This document shows, in pieces, positions 1 to 12,214 of a stretch of 64,000 nt of DNA. The DNA is taken from the NCBI RefSeq assembly GCF_009389715.1, contig NC_052397.1:13960129-14024128 (forward strand), read 5' to 3'. A model generated the notes under the pieces. The model did no database searches and was not told where the DNA came from. It saw only the letters and a list, made by a program, of their open reading frames with translations. Made by a program: the position numbers and the translations under genes. The DNA is from Phoenix dactylifera (lineage: Eukaryota; Streptophyta; Magnoliopsida; Arecales; Arecaceae). The stretch's first letter is position 1; every line of letters begins with the position of its first letter.

Positions 1-1509
1 AACATAGGAAAGACACAAGGGAAATTTTATAGTAATAGATCAGGAGCGATTTCAACCAATGACTCCAATAGAGAGCAAGATATGGTATATTTAGGTGTGC
101 AGACTTCCTGGATTCACAATGGGCATCTAGCTTCCATTGTAAAATAGGATATATTTATTATTAGATAAATATAACGCCGTACAAGTGTACAACTTCTCCG
201 GTAGATTCCAATTTTCATGCAAATTATGAGAAGCGGTGCAGATATATATTTAACCCCCACATCAGTTATTCATCTAGAAAATCTCGGACCCTCAAGAAAT
301 CCAAATAACACGATTAGCTCTTTTGGATAAAATTCTCAAAGATTACAAATGATATCGAAGCAAACCTCACCTGTAACCCATGTGAATAGAGAATACGGCA
401 ACATAAATTCTTTTAGAACAGACCATGAGCCAGTTGTTGTTTTTGTAATTAGATTTTACTAGATTTGAACCCTAGCGTAGCGAGGATGCTAGGGATTAAA
501 ATAGAAGACGTGCATTTAATCCCCCGTCGATTATTTGCTGAAATTTTTTTTGAACTTTTATACAAAATTGAGGAATTCAAATAACACCTTCTGGCTAGAT
601 TTTTTCGATGAGATCCTCAATTATAATACAAAAAGTAAAAATTAAATTCAAATCCTCGAAGTAAATGTCAGAAATATGTTAATGTCATGAGCACCACTTT
701 CAAAATTTTTGGGAAAACCATGCATTTTGCTTTATTACACTCAAGTTCTGTTCACAGCCTTCACAAGCAATCCCCAAAATGCCTACAAATCTCCAAGATT
801 TCAACAAGTTGAGGAATAGATAGCTATTTGTTATTTGCAGTAAAATACTTCTTCAGCCAGAGCCGCTGAGTTGGAAACTGCTCCTTGGTCACTGGCCAAC
901 AAGCGTGCGGTTAGCAGGTATCCATCCTCCATAAGCATACATCAGCCACATCAATCAGAGGTTGTCATCTCCTCAATCCACAATAGACTCCTGAAGGTTC
1001 ATGAGTTTATTCAGGTTGTTAGTTGTGAGGAAAAAGAGAAACATAGAACCTTTCTCAACCTATGAAATGAATACTAATTTGAACATCATTATCATTATAG
1101 AAAACTTTCAAGCAAAATATGGAGCCATTAATATGAATTATTAAAGTAAAATACAAAATTCAAACTCGAAAATTAAGCTGGGGGATTAAGATTTGTGCTA
1201 AATCTGCTACGCTAATGACAAAATTGGAACTATCCAAAAAAACAAAAAAAAAACAGAGAATAAGACATGATCATACGAGTCACATGTGCACACCAATCAT
1301 GCAAATTAGTCTGATGCCAATCTGTGAATTGACTAAGTCCCTCAAATCCTCAAAATAATGTGTGCATGCATGCTTGGGAGAGCACTGCAAAATGAGCAGG
1401 ATGAGGGAATAATCATGGAAATAGTTCACATCAAACCTGTTAGCAATAACACTTATTATAACACTTCGTTCTTTTGAGGGAAAGGGGAGGAAAGCCACAT
1501 GGTAGAATT

Positions 1510-1610
1510 ACCTGGGTCCAATACTTGAGAAAACAACCCTGAATGCGGAACCTTGGAGGATGGGTGCAACCACTGGGCTATAGGCTGCCCAATTCAGGGT
1601 AGCACTTATG
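1510..1610 (-). repeat. tRNA-derived SINE-like fragment
   Basis: On the minus strand, bases 1580-1570 read TAGCCCAGTGG, a perfect fit to the RNA polymerase III A-box consensus. About 18 bases further on, a weaker B-box-like GGTTCCGCATTC follows (1552-1541). This suggests the head of a tRNA-derived SINE. I could not fix the 3' end or a target-site duplication, so the limits are approximate. Confidence 0.3.
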
Positions 1611-3439
1611 CATAGTACGGGACTAGGATCCATCCTGAACTTTAATCTCATAATCATAATCATAACCACTCTAGCCTTTTCTCAACTATTTGGTGTATTA
1701 GTATCACTTTAATCTGTAACAGAAAAATTTTGGTATCACTACCACTTTGATATGTACACAGGGATGGACATACATTTATATTTTGTTGATAATTCATAAT
1801 TACAGTGCCTCTTGATGCTGAAAGTGCTGATTGAGATATAAAAAATGCTAGTGAATGAATACTGATAACTTATTTACAAAAAAAGGTAATTAGCATAAAA
1901 GAAGAATCACAAAATCTAGCTTCTAGGGACATGATAGTGTATGTACTCAGATCCATCACTTTGACGCGAACTCTCTCCATGGTCTTTGCAACCTCCTCTA
2001 GGGATCAAGATTCATGGGTCAGTCCCAGACCCTCTAGTTGTTTCAGATCAGGTGTGAGGCATGCTATGGAACCAGAACAGACTGAACAGCAATAATAAGA
2101 AGTGTGATTCAGACTCAGTCAACTCAGACCCTTTAGTCTGTAAAGGATCATGGCCAAACCTAATCACGAATGTCCCTTTAACTTCAAAAAGTTGTACAAA
2201 GATTTGCAGTATAGATTACCACTGAATCTGACTCAACCACCTTGCTGTCCTAAAGAATACATCACACTAATATGGTGCCTTCTAGCATGCAATCTCACGA
2301 TCCCTTTAAGAGATTAACTACAAGACATTTTACTGAGCAATCTAGAACCCTCATCAGCACATGAATAGTCTCCTGGTATATGTGCTCAGGCTGGTAGTGG
2401 CTCCTGAACATTTTCAGTCATGACAAATGTGGTATTATTGCGTCAAGTCAAAATGCTGATATAGTTGCAACATTTTTCATTACAGCAGTAATTATCTCAA
2501 GCTGCTCCAAACAGCTGAGTACCACCTACCAATAAATGGTCATAAGATACTCCCGTTTAGTGTAAGGAACTTCCTGCTCCCAGTCCCAAATGACTTCAAC
2601 CTTCGTAACATTCACAAAACTAACTAATGATATCACCTGCTACCCCCAAAAAAAGATATCATCACCTCATTTAAATCAAATTCAACAGAATATATCTTTT
2701 TTTTTCATACATTTTTATGTAAAATAGTAATTATTCAGATGTCTTCAGTGCTGTCATTCCACATGATCTTTTATGAGCATTGCCTCCAGCTCCAGTACTT
2801 ATGTTCACTCGTGCCACTGCTGATTTGCAAATTGCCTTTCTGGCCAAAAAAGACTGACTGCTAAATCACATGTAAATATGTAACCAAAAACTTCTCAAGA
2901 CACCCTACACGAACTTTTGTTGCACTTCGCTGATCTTCTTTTGAACTATTTATTATTATAACTTAGATTTACATCATGCAGCATACAACATCTCTAGCTA
3001 TTGCAGAAACTAGATAATAAACTAAAAACATGTAAAATCATGATGGACATGTAGATCTTCAAAGAAGCTAGTTCTCAGAAGAGTCTTTGGTAGTTTTCAC
3101 ACCTGCTTTAACTCATTCCTGATAGACAAATCGATCAATAGAGGTTCGTCGTATATGGTAAAACCAGGCACAGGTTAGTCACATAATGCATGTGCCAGAA
3201 TGTCAATCGTGAGATGAGATCCAGTTCGGGCATTTCCATATCCTTTAAAAGCCATTTTCAAAATGTTCAAAACCTCTCCTAAGAAATGCAGGTTATGGAA
3301 AATGGAGAACACAATTGTGAGCAACAGAAAATAATGTAAATTAAACAATCTGGATATCCAATAGCAGATATCCTATTTCTGACTGATACTAGTAAAGGAA
3401 CCAACAACAAAAAAAAACAGCATGAAGTAAGAAAGCAAC

Positions 3440-3560
3440 AATGACGAACTGGGGCTTGTTCTGGTGTTAACACCCCTCTGCTTAGCAACCAGATGTTCTG
3501 GGTTCGATTCTTGGGTGGTGCATCCTCAATCTGGACTTGGATACTTATAGTGCAGGTGCT
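3440..3560 (+). repeat. tRNA-derived SINE-like fragment
   Basis: The segment carries CTGCTTAGCAACCAG followed by GGGTTCGATTC, an A-box-like then B-box-like pair at short spacing. The downstream piece TTGGGTGGTGCATCC matches, in reverse orientation, the three repeat units found in GH95 intron 3 (15806-16315). It is likely a member of the same SINE-like family. Its ends are not defined. Confidence 0.3.
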
Positions 3561-5392
3561 CCATAGACTGGCATGGAGAAAGTCTTCTGGTTGTTTAACT
3601 TTGAATTAGAGAGACAGAGAACCCATATTTCTATAAGAAGAATAACCCATAATTGTACTTTATTGACATCAGATAATATCAAATGACTCCCACTGAGACA
3701 TCTATCAGAAGATTCACATTCAGGCATCTATCAAAAAGTCAAAACGGTTGCTTTATTCTTTTTAGCAAATATTCTTTTTTCCCAGGAAGCAAATCCATTG
3801 TAATGTGGAAACATTATTTTATGCCAGAGTTATGTCTGACATCAATGATTCAATAAGAAAAAATACTCCATCGTCCATACATAGGAGATTTTTGTCCGGC
3901 ATCCATCAAAGGAAAAAAATATAGTTAGCTACTAGTCAAATACCAAGGGATCCCGAAAGAAATTATGCATATTTTTTGTCGAGCTCTTACTGTTTGAAAT
4001 AAGTGACAAATATTTTTGAAGATTATAGATGGTCCATGCCAGATTTTTCCAAGGTGAAGCAGAATTAATCTTTCGAGTTAAAACATCATTGCATACTGAT
4101 TGATACATAATGTTTACTGGCAGGGTAGATTCCCCTTGTATCTTGGATGCTCACTATTAATGGCTGGTATCCTGCTGCATCAATCAGTCAATGCATATTG
4201 CTCACTACTGTTGGAGAAGACACTGCACAGCAGGCTCAGATTGTACAAAACCAAACAAAACCAAGTTCCTACCCTTTTACAAGCAAAAAGCCTCTCTAAT
4301 GCTTTTGCAAATAACTTAAACTCTACTTGTTTTGGTATTGAGAAGGACTTGAATAGTCTGTGCAATCATATTCTTCTGGAATGCAGCAACCATAACCATA
4401 TTCAAAAAAAGCTTCTGTCTCTATTTAGAATGAAAAATAAGTAAACAATAAATTTATAATGTTTGTTTAGATTATGTAAAAAATTAACAGATGTTGTTTC
4501 ATGACAAATCTGCAAAATTCAAGTTAAGGGGAACCTCAAAGGGTTGCTTACTAATTGCATGAGCTTAAACATAATGAAGTATACGACTTTCCTCCCTGCT
4601 GACTAGCCTTCTAGTTACAATGGCCAGAAACTCAGAATGACAGATGGTTAATGTCACGCGGAAGGCCAAAAATAGAATATTCTCAAACTTTGGTGGATCA
4701 TTCCTTGATCCAAAAGGCAAACCTTAGGGATAAGGCTTGTTGCTTTAGGTATATGCATTCTTCACTGCTGCTTAGACTTCAGATAAATTCTTGATAAGAA
4801 GGTTAAGAACAATAAGTGGCCGGTGACTGGACCATTTCCAGTTTACAACTGCCATCCATGAATTCACATAACACAGGAATAGATATTTGAAAAGGTCATC
4901 CAGTCACAGTGTCATCTTTCTACTACCCTTCTTTTTTCTTTTCCTTTTTACAAAACTTTCTACTACACTTCTCAAGATGAACAAAGTTTTTTTTTTTTGG
5001 TAAAACAAAGTTCTTTTTTAAGGTTGCTAATGTGACTCTCCTTGAGTTAGTAAATATAAGTCCACTTAGTGAAGCTTAACCCCAGAATGTTTTGTAAAAA
5101 AAAAAAAATGGTGGATTAGTTTCCTATTTTTCAATAACCAAATAAGTCAAGAAAGAGATGTAATATATATGTTTGAGCTGATTAAAGAAATTAAGCCTTC
5201 TTTCAGAAAAGACTGCTGTTTTCAATTAAGCCCGTTTCAAAAGGGCCATACCATTATTGATTCAATGCTCGACATTTTCAAAAATTATGTAGGCAAGACT
5301 TTCTACATGAGCATGCAATGAACTTATCCAGAATAAAATCAGTACAAGTATATATTGAATTTTTTTCAGAAAGAAAATATTACAAATGTATA

Positions 5393-5960
5393 CATGGCCG
5401 ATTTTCAAAGAGATAAAGAGATTCCACTGATCGTTGTACAAAATTGTCCAAGTCAATAGAACTTGAGGACGATTTTAAGGATGAGCTCTTTTAAGAAGGG
5501 TGCTAATATTACTACATTTTACAAACTTGCTGATGGCCATTACGCATTTACAATGGACAAAGGATTTGAAAGCAAAAATTGCAATGAGAAAGCAAGAAGA
5601 TATCCGCTTTTCTAATGAGAGAGAAGGGATTTTCTCTTCCCAATAGACCTTCAGCTGGAATTTCCTGAACATGAGAATCTCTATTTTGTTATGCATCACT
5701 AACATGTTAGTAATTCATGTAGTACAGGGGAGATATGAGTCTAGCCACTTCACTGTTTTTTTATCACTATTATTATTTTTATTTGTCTGCATGTTTAGGA
5801 TTTTCAAGGACAACTTGCGTAATGGATCAAGGATTTTAGGTTGCAGAGGCCTATATAAATTCTCATGTTTGGTTTTCTAGAGCAGCTATCCATCGTTCAC
5901 CTAAAATTCTCTTGCTCCTTACTGTTGCTGTCCCTTAGCATCCAAAATTGCAGCACATAT
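5393..5960 (+). mobile_element. Ty3/gypsy-like 3' end and LTR remnant, unit 1
   Basis: The segment resembles the end of a gypsy-type polyprotein and the start of its LTR. It reads TTGAGGACGATTTTAAGGATG, then a purine-rich AAGAAGGGTGC, then a TG-initial stretch TGTTACTAC. Further on, GCCTATATAAATTC looks like an LTR TATA box. There is no intact coding frame. The left edge is also the left edge of the tandem duplication. The family assignment is inferred from layout only. Confidence 0.4.
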
Positions 5961-6374
5961 GGTTTTTGGAAAGAACAAGCACCAAAATAAAATCACGACG
6001 ATACGCCACTCCTTTATTTTTCAATATATTGTGGAAGAAAAAATCAATTTTGTTAACCCTCTTTACTGAGAATTGAATTATTGCATCCGCAGAACGTTAA
6101 CTTATACCTGCAAAATATTGGAATTTGTTGTGTACAATAAACTATATATTTGATGCAATCAAAATACGAGTTGATTGTATTTGAACCATGACTCCAATAA
6201 AACAGAAAATGCAAGAAAAATTCTTTATAGCTGAAAGAGCCGTTCGACACATTTTCCACTACACATCTCGTTAATGCTTCTACACAAACTATACCCAAAA
6301 ACTGAATCAAAACTAAGACTCAAGTAGCAGCAGTAAGAAATTAATACCTGTACGATTTGAGACGCTTATAGCTG

Positions 6375-7124
6375 TCAGAGTTTCGCAAGCATAAGCGCCA
6401 GCTGCTCATCAGACACCTCCACTTCCGTGAGCGCACCCACGGCTTCAGCAAGCCGAGCTGCTATTTGATGCTTGCACTACGAACAACATGGAGACAAATG
6501 AGTAACTGAAAAGGCCAAGAAGAAAAAACAACTGGTAAAACAAATTAGGAAGCATACACAGAGCTGTTCACCCCTGTTGACGATGTCATAGAAGAAAGAG
6601 TAGCAGGTGCAGTGGTGCTCGGGAAAGCAGATGTACTCCTCCTTCCTCTTCGATTCCCCTACCACCTGAAATCCCCATTTTCTCTATCACTCCGAGGTAT
6701 CAGCAAAGAAATTACTTGAAGTGGAAGTTGTTGGAAAATGCATCAAAAAGAAGGACCAGAAAGAGAGAACGGCCGCTGGGAGCCCCGGAGACCCTTCGGA
6801 CGCCGCCCTGGTCGACGATCCTCGTCGCGCGCTCCAAGTTCTTCCCGAATAAGAAGTGCAGGCTGGATCGGGTCAGGTCGTGTTCATTTAACGTGGAGGA
6901 AAGACTCGAGAGGGAGGAAGGAGTGGCGGGGATGAACGGTACTCACATGGATAGGTGGTCGTCGGACACTGTGTTCGTTTGTCATGGATAAAGAGAGGGT
7001 GAGAGAGAGGCCCCAAGGAAAGAGTATGGGGAGGGGAGAGAGGAAGGGTGAGACCTGAGCGAGAGGATTTGATCTGTTCCCAGGTAGCGTTTGCGACGGC
7101 GATGCTTGCAGATGGAGCTGCCAT
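6375..7124 (-). CDS. ZSWIM7: ZSWIM7/SWS1-like SWIM zinc-finger protein, copy 1
   Basis: This five-exon gene encodes 149 residues, about the length of human ZSWIM7. Exons on the minus strand are 7124-7055, 6968-6947, 6904-6757, 6665-6558 and 6476-6375; all introns are GT-AG and the sum is 450 bp including TGA. Exon 2 is a 22-bp microexon. The SWIM signature is seen as C99-x-C101, 15 residues, then C117-x-H119, preceded by a conserved LHFLFG segment and an APSGRSLF segment. SWS1 proteins partner a RAD51 paralogue-like subunit and help RAD51 loading in homologous recombination, in the nucleus. The intron 3 donor is GTCC, a weak site, so that boundary is the least certain. It lies head to head with the GH95 gene, about 5 kb away. 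The exon model is my inference from splice sites and family similarity. Confidence 0.85.
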
Positions 7125-7354
7125 TCCGCTCGCTTCTCCCTTTCGGCGATGGTGGGAAGGCGCACCGAAGGTGTTCGATAAAGGAACTTAGATGAACATT
7201 GTGTTCGAGGTGGAGGTGGAAATTGTGAAATTAAAGGGACCGGTCGAAAAACGCCCGCCCAGGTCAAATCCAGAGTGGGTTCGAATTGGCCCAGAAAAAA
7301 GGGGCAAGTTATGACGAAATCCATCAATCCAATTCGTAAATTGTTTTTTTGAAC

Positions 7355-7660
7355 AAATTTAAATTTGATATAAATAAATTTAAATTATACATGGTTAACC
7401 TATCCGAGTCTATTTATTAAATACATTGAATTCTGATTTAAATCTTCACTCATTTAACTTATTTTTAATCTATTTAATAATTAAATCTGATTATGATCTG
7501 CTTAAAATTTATTTAATCTGCTTAAACATGTTTAATCCATTTTTCTCTTATTTAATCTGACTCGCACTATTTAAATTTATTTAATTTATCTAAAAATTTA
7601 TTTAATTTATTTAACCTATTTAATCAATATTGATCTATTTAATAAACAAATTGTGTTTGG
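7355..7660. repeat. AT-rich degenerate TTTAAT repeat, unit 1
   Basis: The stretch is built from loosely repeated TTTAAT, TTTATTTAA and TAATCTG words with little other content. The same block occurs in unit 2 at about 37905-38165. It lies upstream of the ZSWIM7-like start and is probably an old repeat rather than a promoter. Confidence 0.55.
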
Positions 7661-8032
7661 ATTAACAACTTTTTGGCCCTCCGCATCCAATTTGATCTAT
7701 ATCAATCCGGCCTGAACCAATTGTCATCTCCCATCATCCAACTTGGATCCGTATGTAGACATTAAATAGCTATGGCCGGGATTCATGGCGGTTGGAGTCG
7801 GTCGGGTCTATGTGAGGGTCGGAGAGGGTTTTCTAGGCTATGCATGTGATGAGGGAGGGTGGATCCGAGGTATTTTTCCTCGGGATCCCATCCTCTCCTC
7901 CTCTTCCCCTCGTCAGTTGGCCACCGGCGGTGGCGACGGCGGCTGGGTGTCGTCGGTTGGGGGCCGAGCCACCATCACGGTGGCCTTTCCGTGGAAGAAA
8001 TGGAGGAAGGGGGAGGGGTCTGTGTCGGTTGG

Positions 8033-8150
8033 AAAGAAGAAGAAGGAGAAGAAGAAGAAGAAGAAGAAAAAGAAGGAGGGAAAATAAGAATATAATAATA
8101 ATAATAATAATAATAAGAGGAGAAGGAAAAGAAGAAGAAGAGGAAGAGAC
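8033..8150. repeat. Microsatellite cluster (GAA)n and (AAT)n
   Basis: Runs of GAA/AAG units are followed by about nine AAT units and then more GAA units. The long open frames predicted on both strands here come from this low-complexity DNA. Confidence 0.9.
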
Positions 8151-8987
8151 TTCTTCTTCTCTCTTTCTCTTGGCCGGCCACCATCGCCAGTGACTGCAGC
8201 AGGGGCGGCCGGCGATGGTTCGGCCAATGGTGGCTGAGGGTGGGGAAGGTGAGGGCACAGCCACCCCGGCTGTTGCCCTTGGACCAAAGAGGTGGAGGAA
8301 GAACCCTTCTCTATCATCCACCCTTCTTTTGGTCTTTTCATCGGGACCGGCCATCGTCGCCGGCGTGGCAGCGGCCACGGCTGGCGACGACATGGGCCGG
8401 TGGTACAAGGGTGGGAGTCGGGCCACCCCGACTGCCCTAGACTTGGAGAGATTGAGATGTTTGGGGATCTGGTTATGGACCCCATAGTAAATATCAATTA
8501 TGGTTTGGAATATTTAAATATTAAATGATTTAGTTTGTGATTTGTAATTGATGTTGTAGAGGAAGAGTCGGCAGAGCCAGGAGGTTTTGATCAGGGGACT
8601 CAGCACCCCAGCGCGTAGGTTGTGATTCGGACTGTGTTTGAGTCAATCTACAATTTCGGTAAGAATCCCTACATCTGAGCACTTCTATGCATATATTGAT
8701 TTATCGTTGGATTTATTTTACGGTTTTGTTGTTATTGCTTGTGAGTTGATATGACACATATGAGATGAATTTTTATCAACATTTTGTCATTATTATGTTG
8801 TTATTGTTTATGAGTTGATGCGGCACCTATGAGGCGTGCATGTTGTTTATAATGAATATATTGAGATAAATTCATTTGGGAAGAAATAACATATTTTGAA
8901 AATTTATGAAAATATGAGATGTGATGGGAATGTGATTGAACATGTAAAACTAGACATGTAATATGGGTTGGACTAACCTTGTCATGA

Positions 8988-9143
8988 GATAGCCTCTACG
9001 AGCTTATGCGTAGGATAGCTGCCACGAGCTGATGCGTGGGATAGCCTCCACGGGCTTACGCGTGGGATAGCCTCTACGAGTTTATGCGTAGGATAGCCTC
9101 CACGGGCTTACGCGTGGGATAGCTGCCACGAGCTTATGCGTGG
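8988..9143. repeat. 26-bp minisatellite, six units
   Basis: Six head-to-tail 26-bp units start at 8988, 9014, 9040, 9066, 9092 and 9118. Each begins GATAGC and ends GCGTAG or GCGTGG. Unit types alternate (CCTCTACGAG, CTGCCACGAG and CCTCCACGGG cores), and units 3 and 5 are identical. The array sits inside the LTR-like insertion and is absent from unit 2. Confidence 0.92.
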
Positions 9144-9735
9144 GATTTGTGCAGTCTTGGACTGGGACATGATCTTGGTTAGTCCAACGCCAGAAATGAA
9201 AGGTTTGAAAACTTTGGAATTTGAGTAATACGGGAATGGATCACATAATGTGAAAAAGGATTTGTGTATATGTACTGATTACATATATTTGTTGTTTGTT
9301 GAGCTTTTGAAATGATGAAATGATATATATATTTTGATACTTGATTATTTTATGATTTTATCGTGTGTGGCTGTTGGGATTCTTACTGGGCTGGAAAAGC
9401 TCATACTACACTTACATTTTTTTTTCAGAGGCACTGGATTCGTAGAATCTGTCAGATGGGACAAGAAGTGAGCTCGATCTGGAGTCAGACTGCTAGATAG
9501 TTAGAAGTGAATTTATCTTTTATTTATGGACATTTGAAATTATGTAATAAATCAGTACATTGTAGCTGGATTTGATTGAATTACATCAATCTTTGATTTT
9601 GGCATTTATGGAATTATTGGAATTATTGGAATTGTTGTTTATCTTAGGCCTTGCATGATCTTTAGGGCATTGCTCTAGGGCTCATGTAGCCGGTCGCGTG
9701 CCGGACCCGGGTGATGGGTTCGGGGTACGATCTCA

Positions 9736-11498
9736 ATGCTTCATGGTCTGCTTAATACATCGTGATTAATTTATTTTTATTACATTAATCATATCTTAAG
9801 AATTGCTATTAATAACCTAACTAACTTTCACCCTAAGCCCAAAAAAATTATAGATTGGATTGTTTGGGTTGAGGAGCCCAAGTTTAAGGTTGGGATAGAT
9901 TAGTTTTGGACAAAGATTTTAAGGTTCGGCCATCGTCGATGACCACCAAGCCTACCCTATTGGCGTGCTTTCTCTTTTGAATTTAAGGGCCATCAAGTAA
10001 TCAAGCAGTGAAAACATTACCTCCAGGGCAAGTCTAGCAAGAGAGTAGTATAGTTGTTTCTTACTTGGTTGAAATTAAACCTACACACACAATCAATAGA
10101 TTTATGATGTAGGAACAATGCTTTTAATATTTATAACCAAAGCAAAGGGGTGAACAAGAGTAAATCTAGTCAGATAAGGAAAGAGATTCAAAAACCTATC
10201 AAGTCTCAATTTCTCAATGCATATGTAAAGCACAGCAGGATGCAAAATTTGAAAAGATGGAGGTACTTGATATCTTTCTTTTTATTGAAAAAAAATAGAG
10301 ATCTCATTAATTGGAGCCACCCACATGGGACTGGACTTTAATCATTTTCCATTCTATATAGTTGAAATAGATTTTTATTTAATTTCACTACAAGGTGCTA
10401 ATCTATCAAACTATAAAAGCTCATAGGCAACGGGCTAGACAAACTAAAATTGCCTTGTCCAAAGTTTCTCCAACCCTTTGAATTTTGATGAAGGTAGATA
10501 TGAACCCAGATCTTATACAAAAAAAATTTGCCATGTGTGCAATTATATATTATTAAATAATACTGGTCGATTTATATTATATTAAATGCACAATTAATTA
10601 GATGTGCGGTTATATGTTATTGAATTAGATGTGCAATATTATATTTTCAAACGGATCCTCTTCTACTAATTTTAAGTATAAGAGTTAGGCAGTCCTAACC
10701 CGTTATATATTACTCAGTAAAATATATAATACAAAGATGTCTAAAAAGACACTTGATGTAAAATGGGATGTAAGGGAGGAAGAGGTATTAGCTCAAATTA
10801 CCGGGGCAAATGAAATCATTATCTATCATTTAGCAGTGTAACAATTAATCTTAATTCACTTGCCATTCCAAAAATTAAACGATATTTAAACTGTGCTCCT
10901 AGGCAAGGACATATTTAAACAGTAATTCTAATATCTAATAAAATGGTTGTGTATCAATAAAAAAATAGATAGATAGAGTAAATAAGAATCACTATAAAGA
11001 ACAAGTTTGGAATTTAAACATTCATTTAGAGATGGCGACCTACTCTGTCCTCATCATATGCCCGACCATACTAGATCCCAATGAAACCAATTTTACCTGA
11101 CCGGTAGCAGATATAGAATAGTGCGGATAATGATAAAATCTATTCTAAATCCGATCCGAATATATATAATTCTTCATAATTCTTTTTTTTTTTTTGCTCT
11201 AGTCACTCGGCTCCCGAGAAATATTAAACAAATAAAAATTTACATGCCATAATCTTTAATTATTCTATTTTTTAGTTGATGATATTTTTAATTTAAGAAT
11301 TATTTAACTTTTTAAATATAATATTTTTTTGTTATACTTTTATTATTATTAAAATTCCAGTTTGCTCTGTCCTATATTTTTGATTCATATTTGATTTAAT
11401 GTTACGTGAAGTACTATTATTTATTATTTATTATTTTATTTATTTGATTTATATGAAAAGTTTTAATTTTTACAGCTTTAGTTGATTCAATCTATCCA

Positions 11499-11538
<40 letters not shown>

Positions 11539-12090
11539 CGTATGTATACGCACACGACTTATGAGTTAGGAAAGCCACGTTCCCTATCATGGGCCACCCA
11601 TCTACTACAGTACGGCTATGAACCAATCACCGAGATAAAGGATTAGCCTTTGTCTTCTAGGCCGAATTATTAGTCCTTTTTTTAATCTTTTTAAAGGTAC
11701 TCCCAGCGCGCTACCAGACAACATAGATGCTGCTCGCGGCGCTTAAAAAACACCGACGAGCGACGGGAACGAAGGTCCCAAATCACCTCGGGATACAGCA
11801 GTAAAACCCCACCGTTATAGAGCGCACAGACACCCCCACTAGCAAACAGTGGACTTACACGTGGACCATTGAAATCAAACTTTACCTCATACAATGGAAC
11901 ACTCAACTCTAAAACTGGTGTTTCATGTACGGAGGAAAACTGCTAATCCTCACCTCGCAATCACCCCTAAGGACAGGACAATCAGGATTTACGCAGGGGA
12001 AAAAAAAAAAAAAAAGGCTCGAATACTTCTGGAAAGCTTAAGGCTAAACAGCTAATCCGGGGCTCTCCTACCCGTCTCTGCCGGCTCCGC
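9736..12090. other. Intergenic region upstream of GH95 copy 1
   Basis: No gene was recognised. A (TG)n run lies at 11501-11535. The part at about 10075-11355 has no counterpart in unit 2, where the flanking sequences adjoin near 38700. An ACACGTGG motif occurs near 11857 and again in unit 2 near 39350. Confidence 0.5.
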
Positions 12091-12094
12091 TCTT

Positions 12095-12100
12095 CACGTG
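12095..12100. promoter_or_regulatory. G-box (CACGTG) upstream of GH95 copy 1
   Basis: A perfect CACGTG lies 115 bp upstream of the GH95 start codon and is kept at the same relative place in unit 2 (39752-39757). bZIP and bHLH factors bind this hexamer in plants. A CT-rich stretch follows in copy 1 (about 12145-12167), probably in the 5' leader. No convincing TATA box was fixed. Confidence 0.35.
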
Positions 12101-12214
12101 AAGACCCCTTCTCCTCCCGCTCCCGTCAGTCTCCGTCGCTTTCCTCCTCTCTCTCTCTCTCTCTCTCCGCCCAATCTCTTTAGCATTTGGTTTTTGGACT
12201 CTGTTTCGCTCTCG

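Larger units (their letters stand above)
1..5392. other. Left unique flank, no confident gene
   Basis: This AT-rich stretch lies before the tandem duplication and has no counterpart elsewhere in the window. I see no chain of exons I can assign. Two short tRNA-derived SINE-like pieces are listed separately. One possible exon on the minus strand (about 852-932) reads through without a stop and ends at a GT, but I cannot assign it to a family. The open frame at 4100-4444 on the plus strand looks like chance. Confidence 0.6.
7775..9735 (+). mobile_element. LTR-like insertion present only in unit 1
   Basis: About 1.96 kb separates two points that are roughly 70 bp apart in unit 2 (near 38285-38350). 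The left part is GC-rich with microsatellites. The middle has a 26-bp minisatellite. The right part has CTGGGCTGGAAAAGCTCATAC and a CAG-preceded GAGGCACTGG, features I associate with long Ty3/gypsy (Del/Tekay-like) LTRs. There is no gag-pol frame, so a solo LTR is plausible. The flanks show no clean target-site duplication and unit 2 keeps extra bases, so the exact event is unclear. Confidence 0.4.

Noticed and set aside
3440-3560. Functional tRNA gene
   Set aside because: A-box and B-box-like words are present, but no acceptor-stem pairing or anticodon arm was found; a SINE-like origin fits better.
4100-4444. 114-codon plus-strand frame in the left flank
   Set aside because: No recognisable motif, AT-rich composition, no splice context; likely chance.
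6884-7327. 147-codon minus-strand frame over ZSWIM7 exons 1-3
   Set aside because: It runs through introns in a different reading frame from the exons. The spliced model gives the conserved protein instead.
7785-8528. Overlapping long open frames on both strands (up to 197 codons)
   Set aside because: They come from GC-rich DNA and GAA/AAT microsatellites inside an LTR-like insertion. The frames are simple runs of Arg, Ile, Ser or Phe and have no counterpart in unit 2.
8988-9143. CRISPR-like array
   Set aside because: Units are contiguous without unique spacers and lie in plant nuclear DNA, so this is a minisatellite.
12098-12214. Upstream in-frame ATG extending GH95 copy 1 by 39 codons
   Set aside because: The extension is Ser/Pro/Leu from the CT-rich leader and is not conserved in copy 2. 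The ATG at 12215 matches plant homologues.
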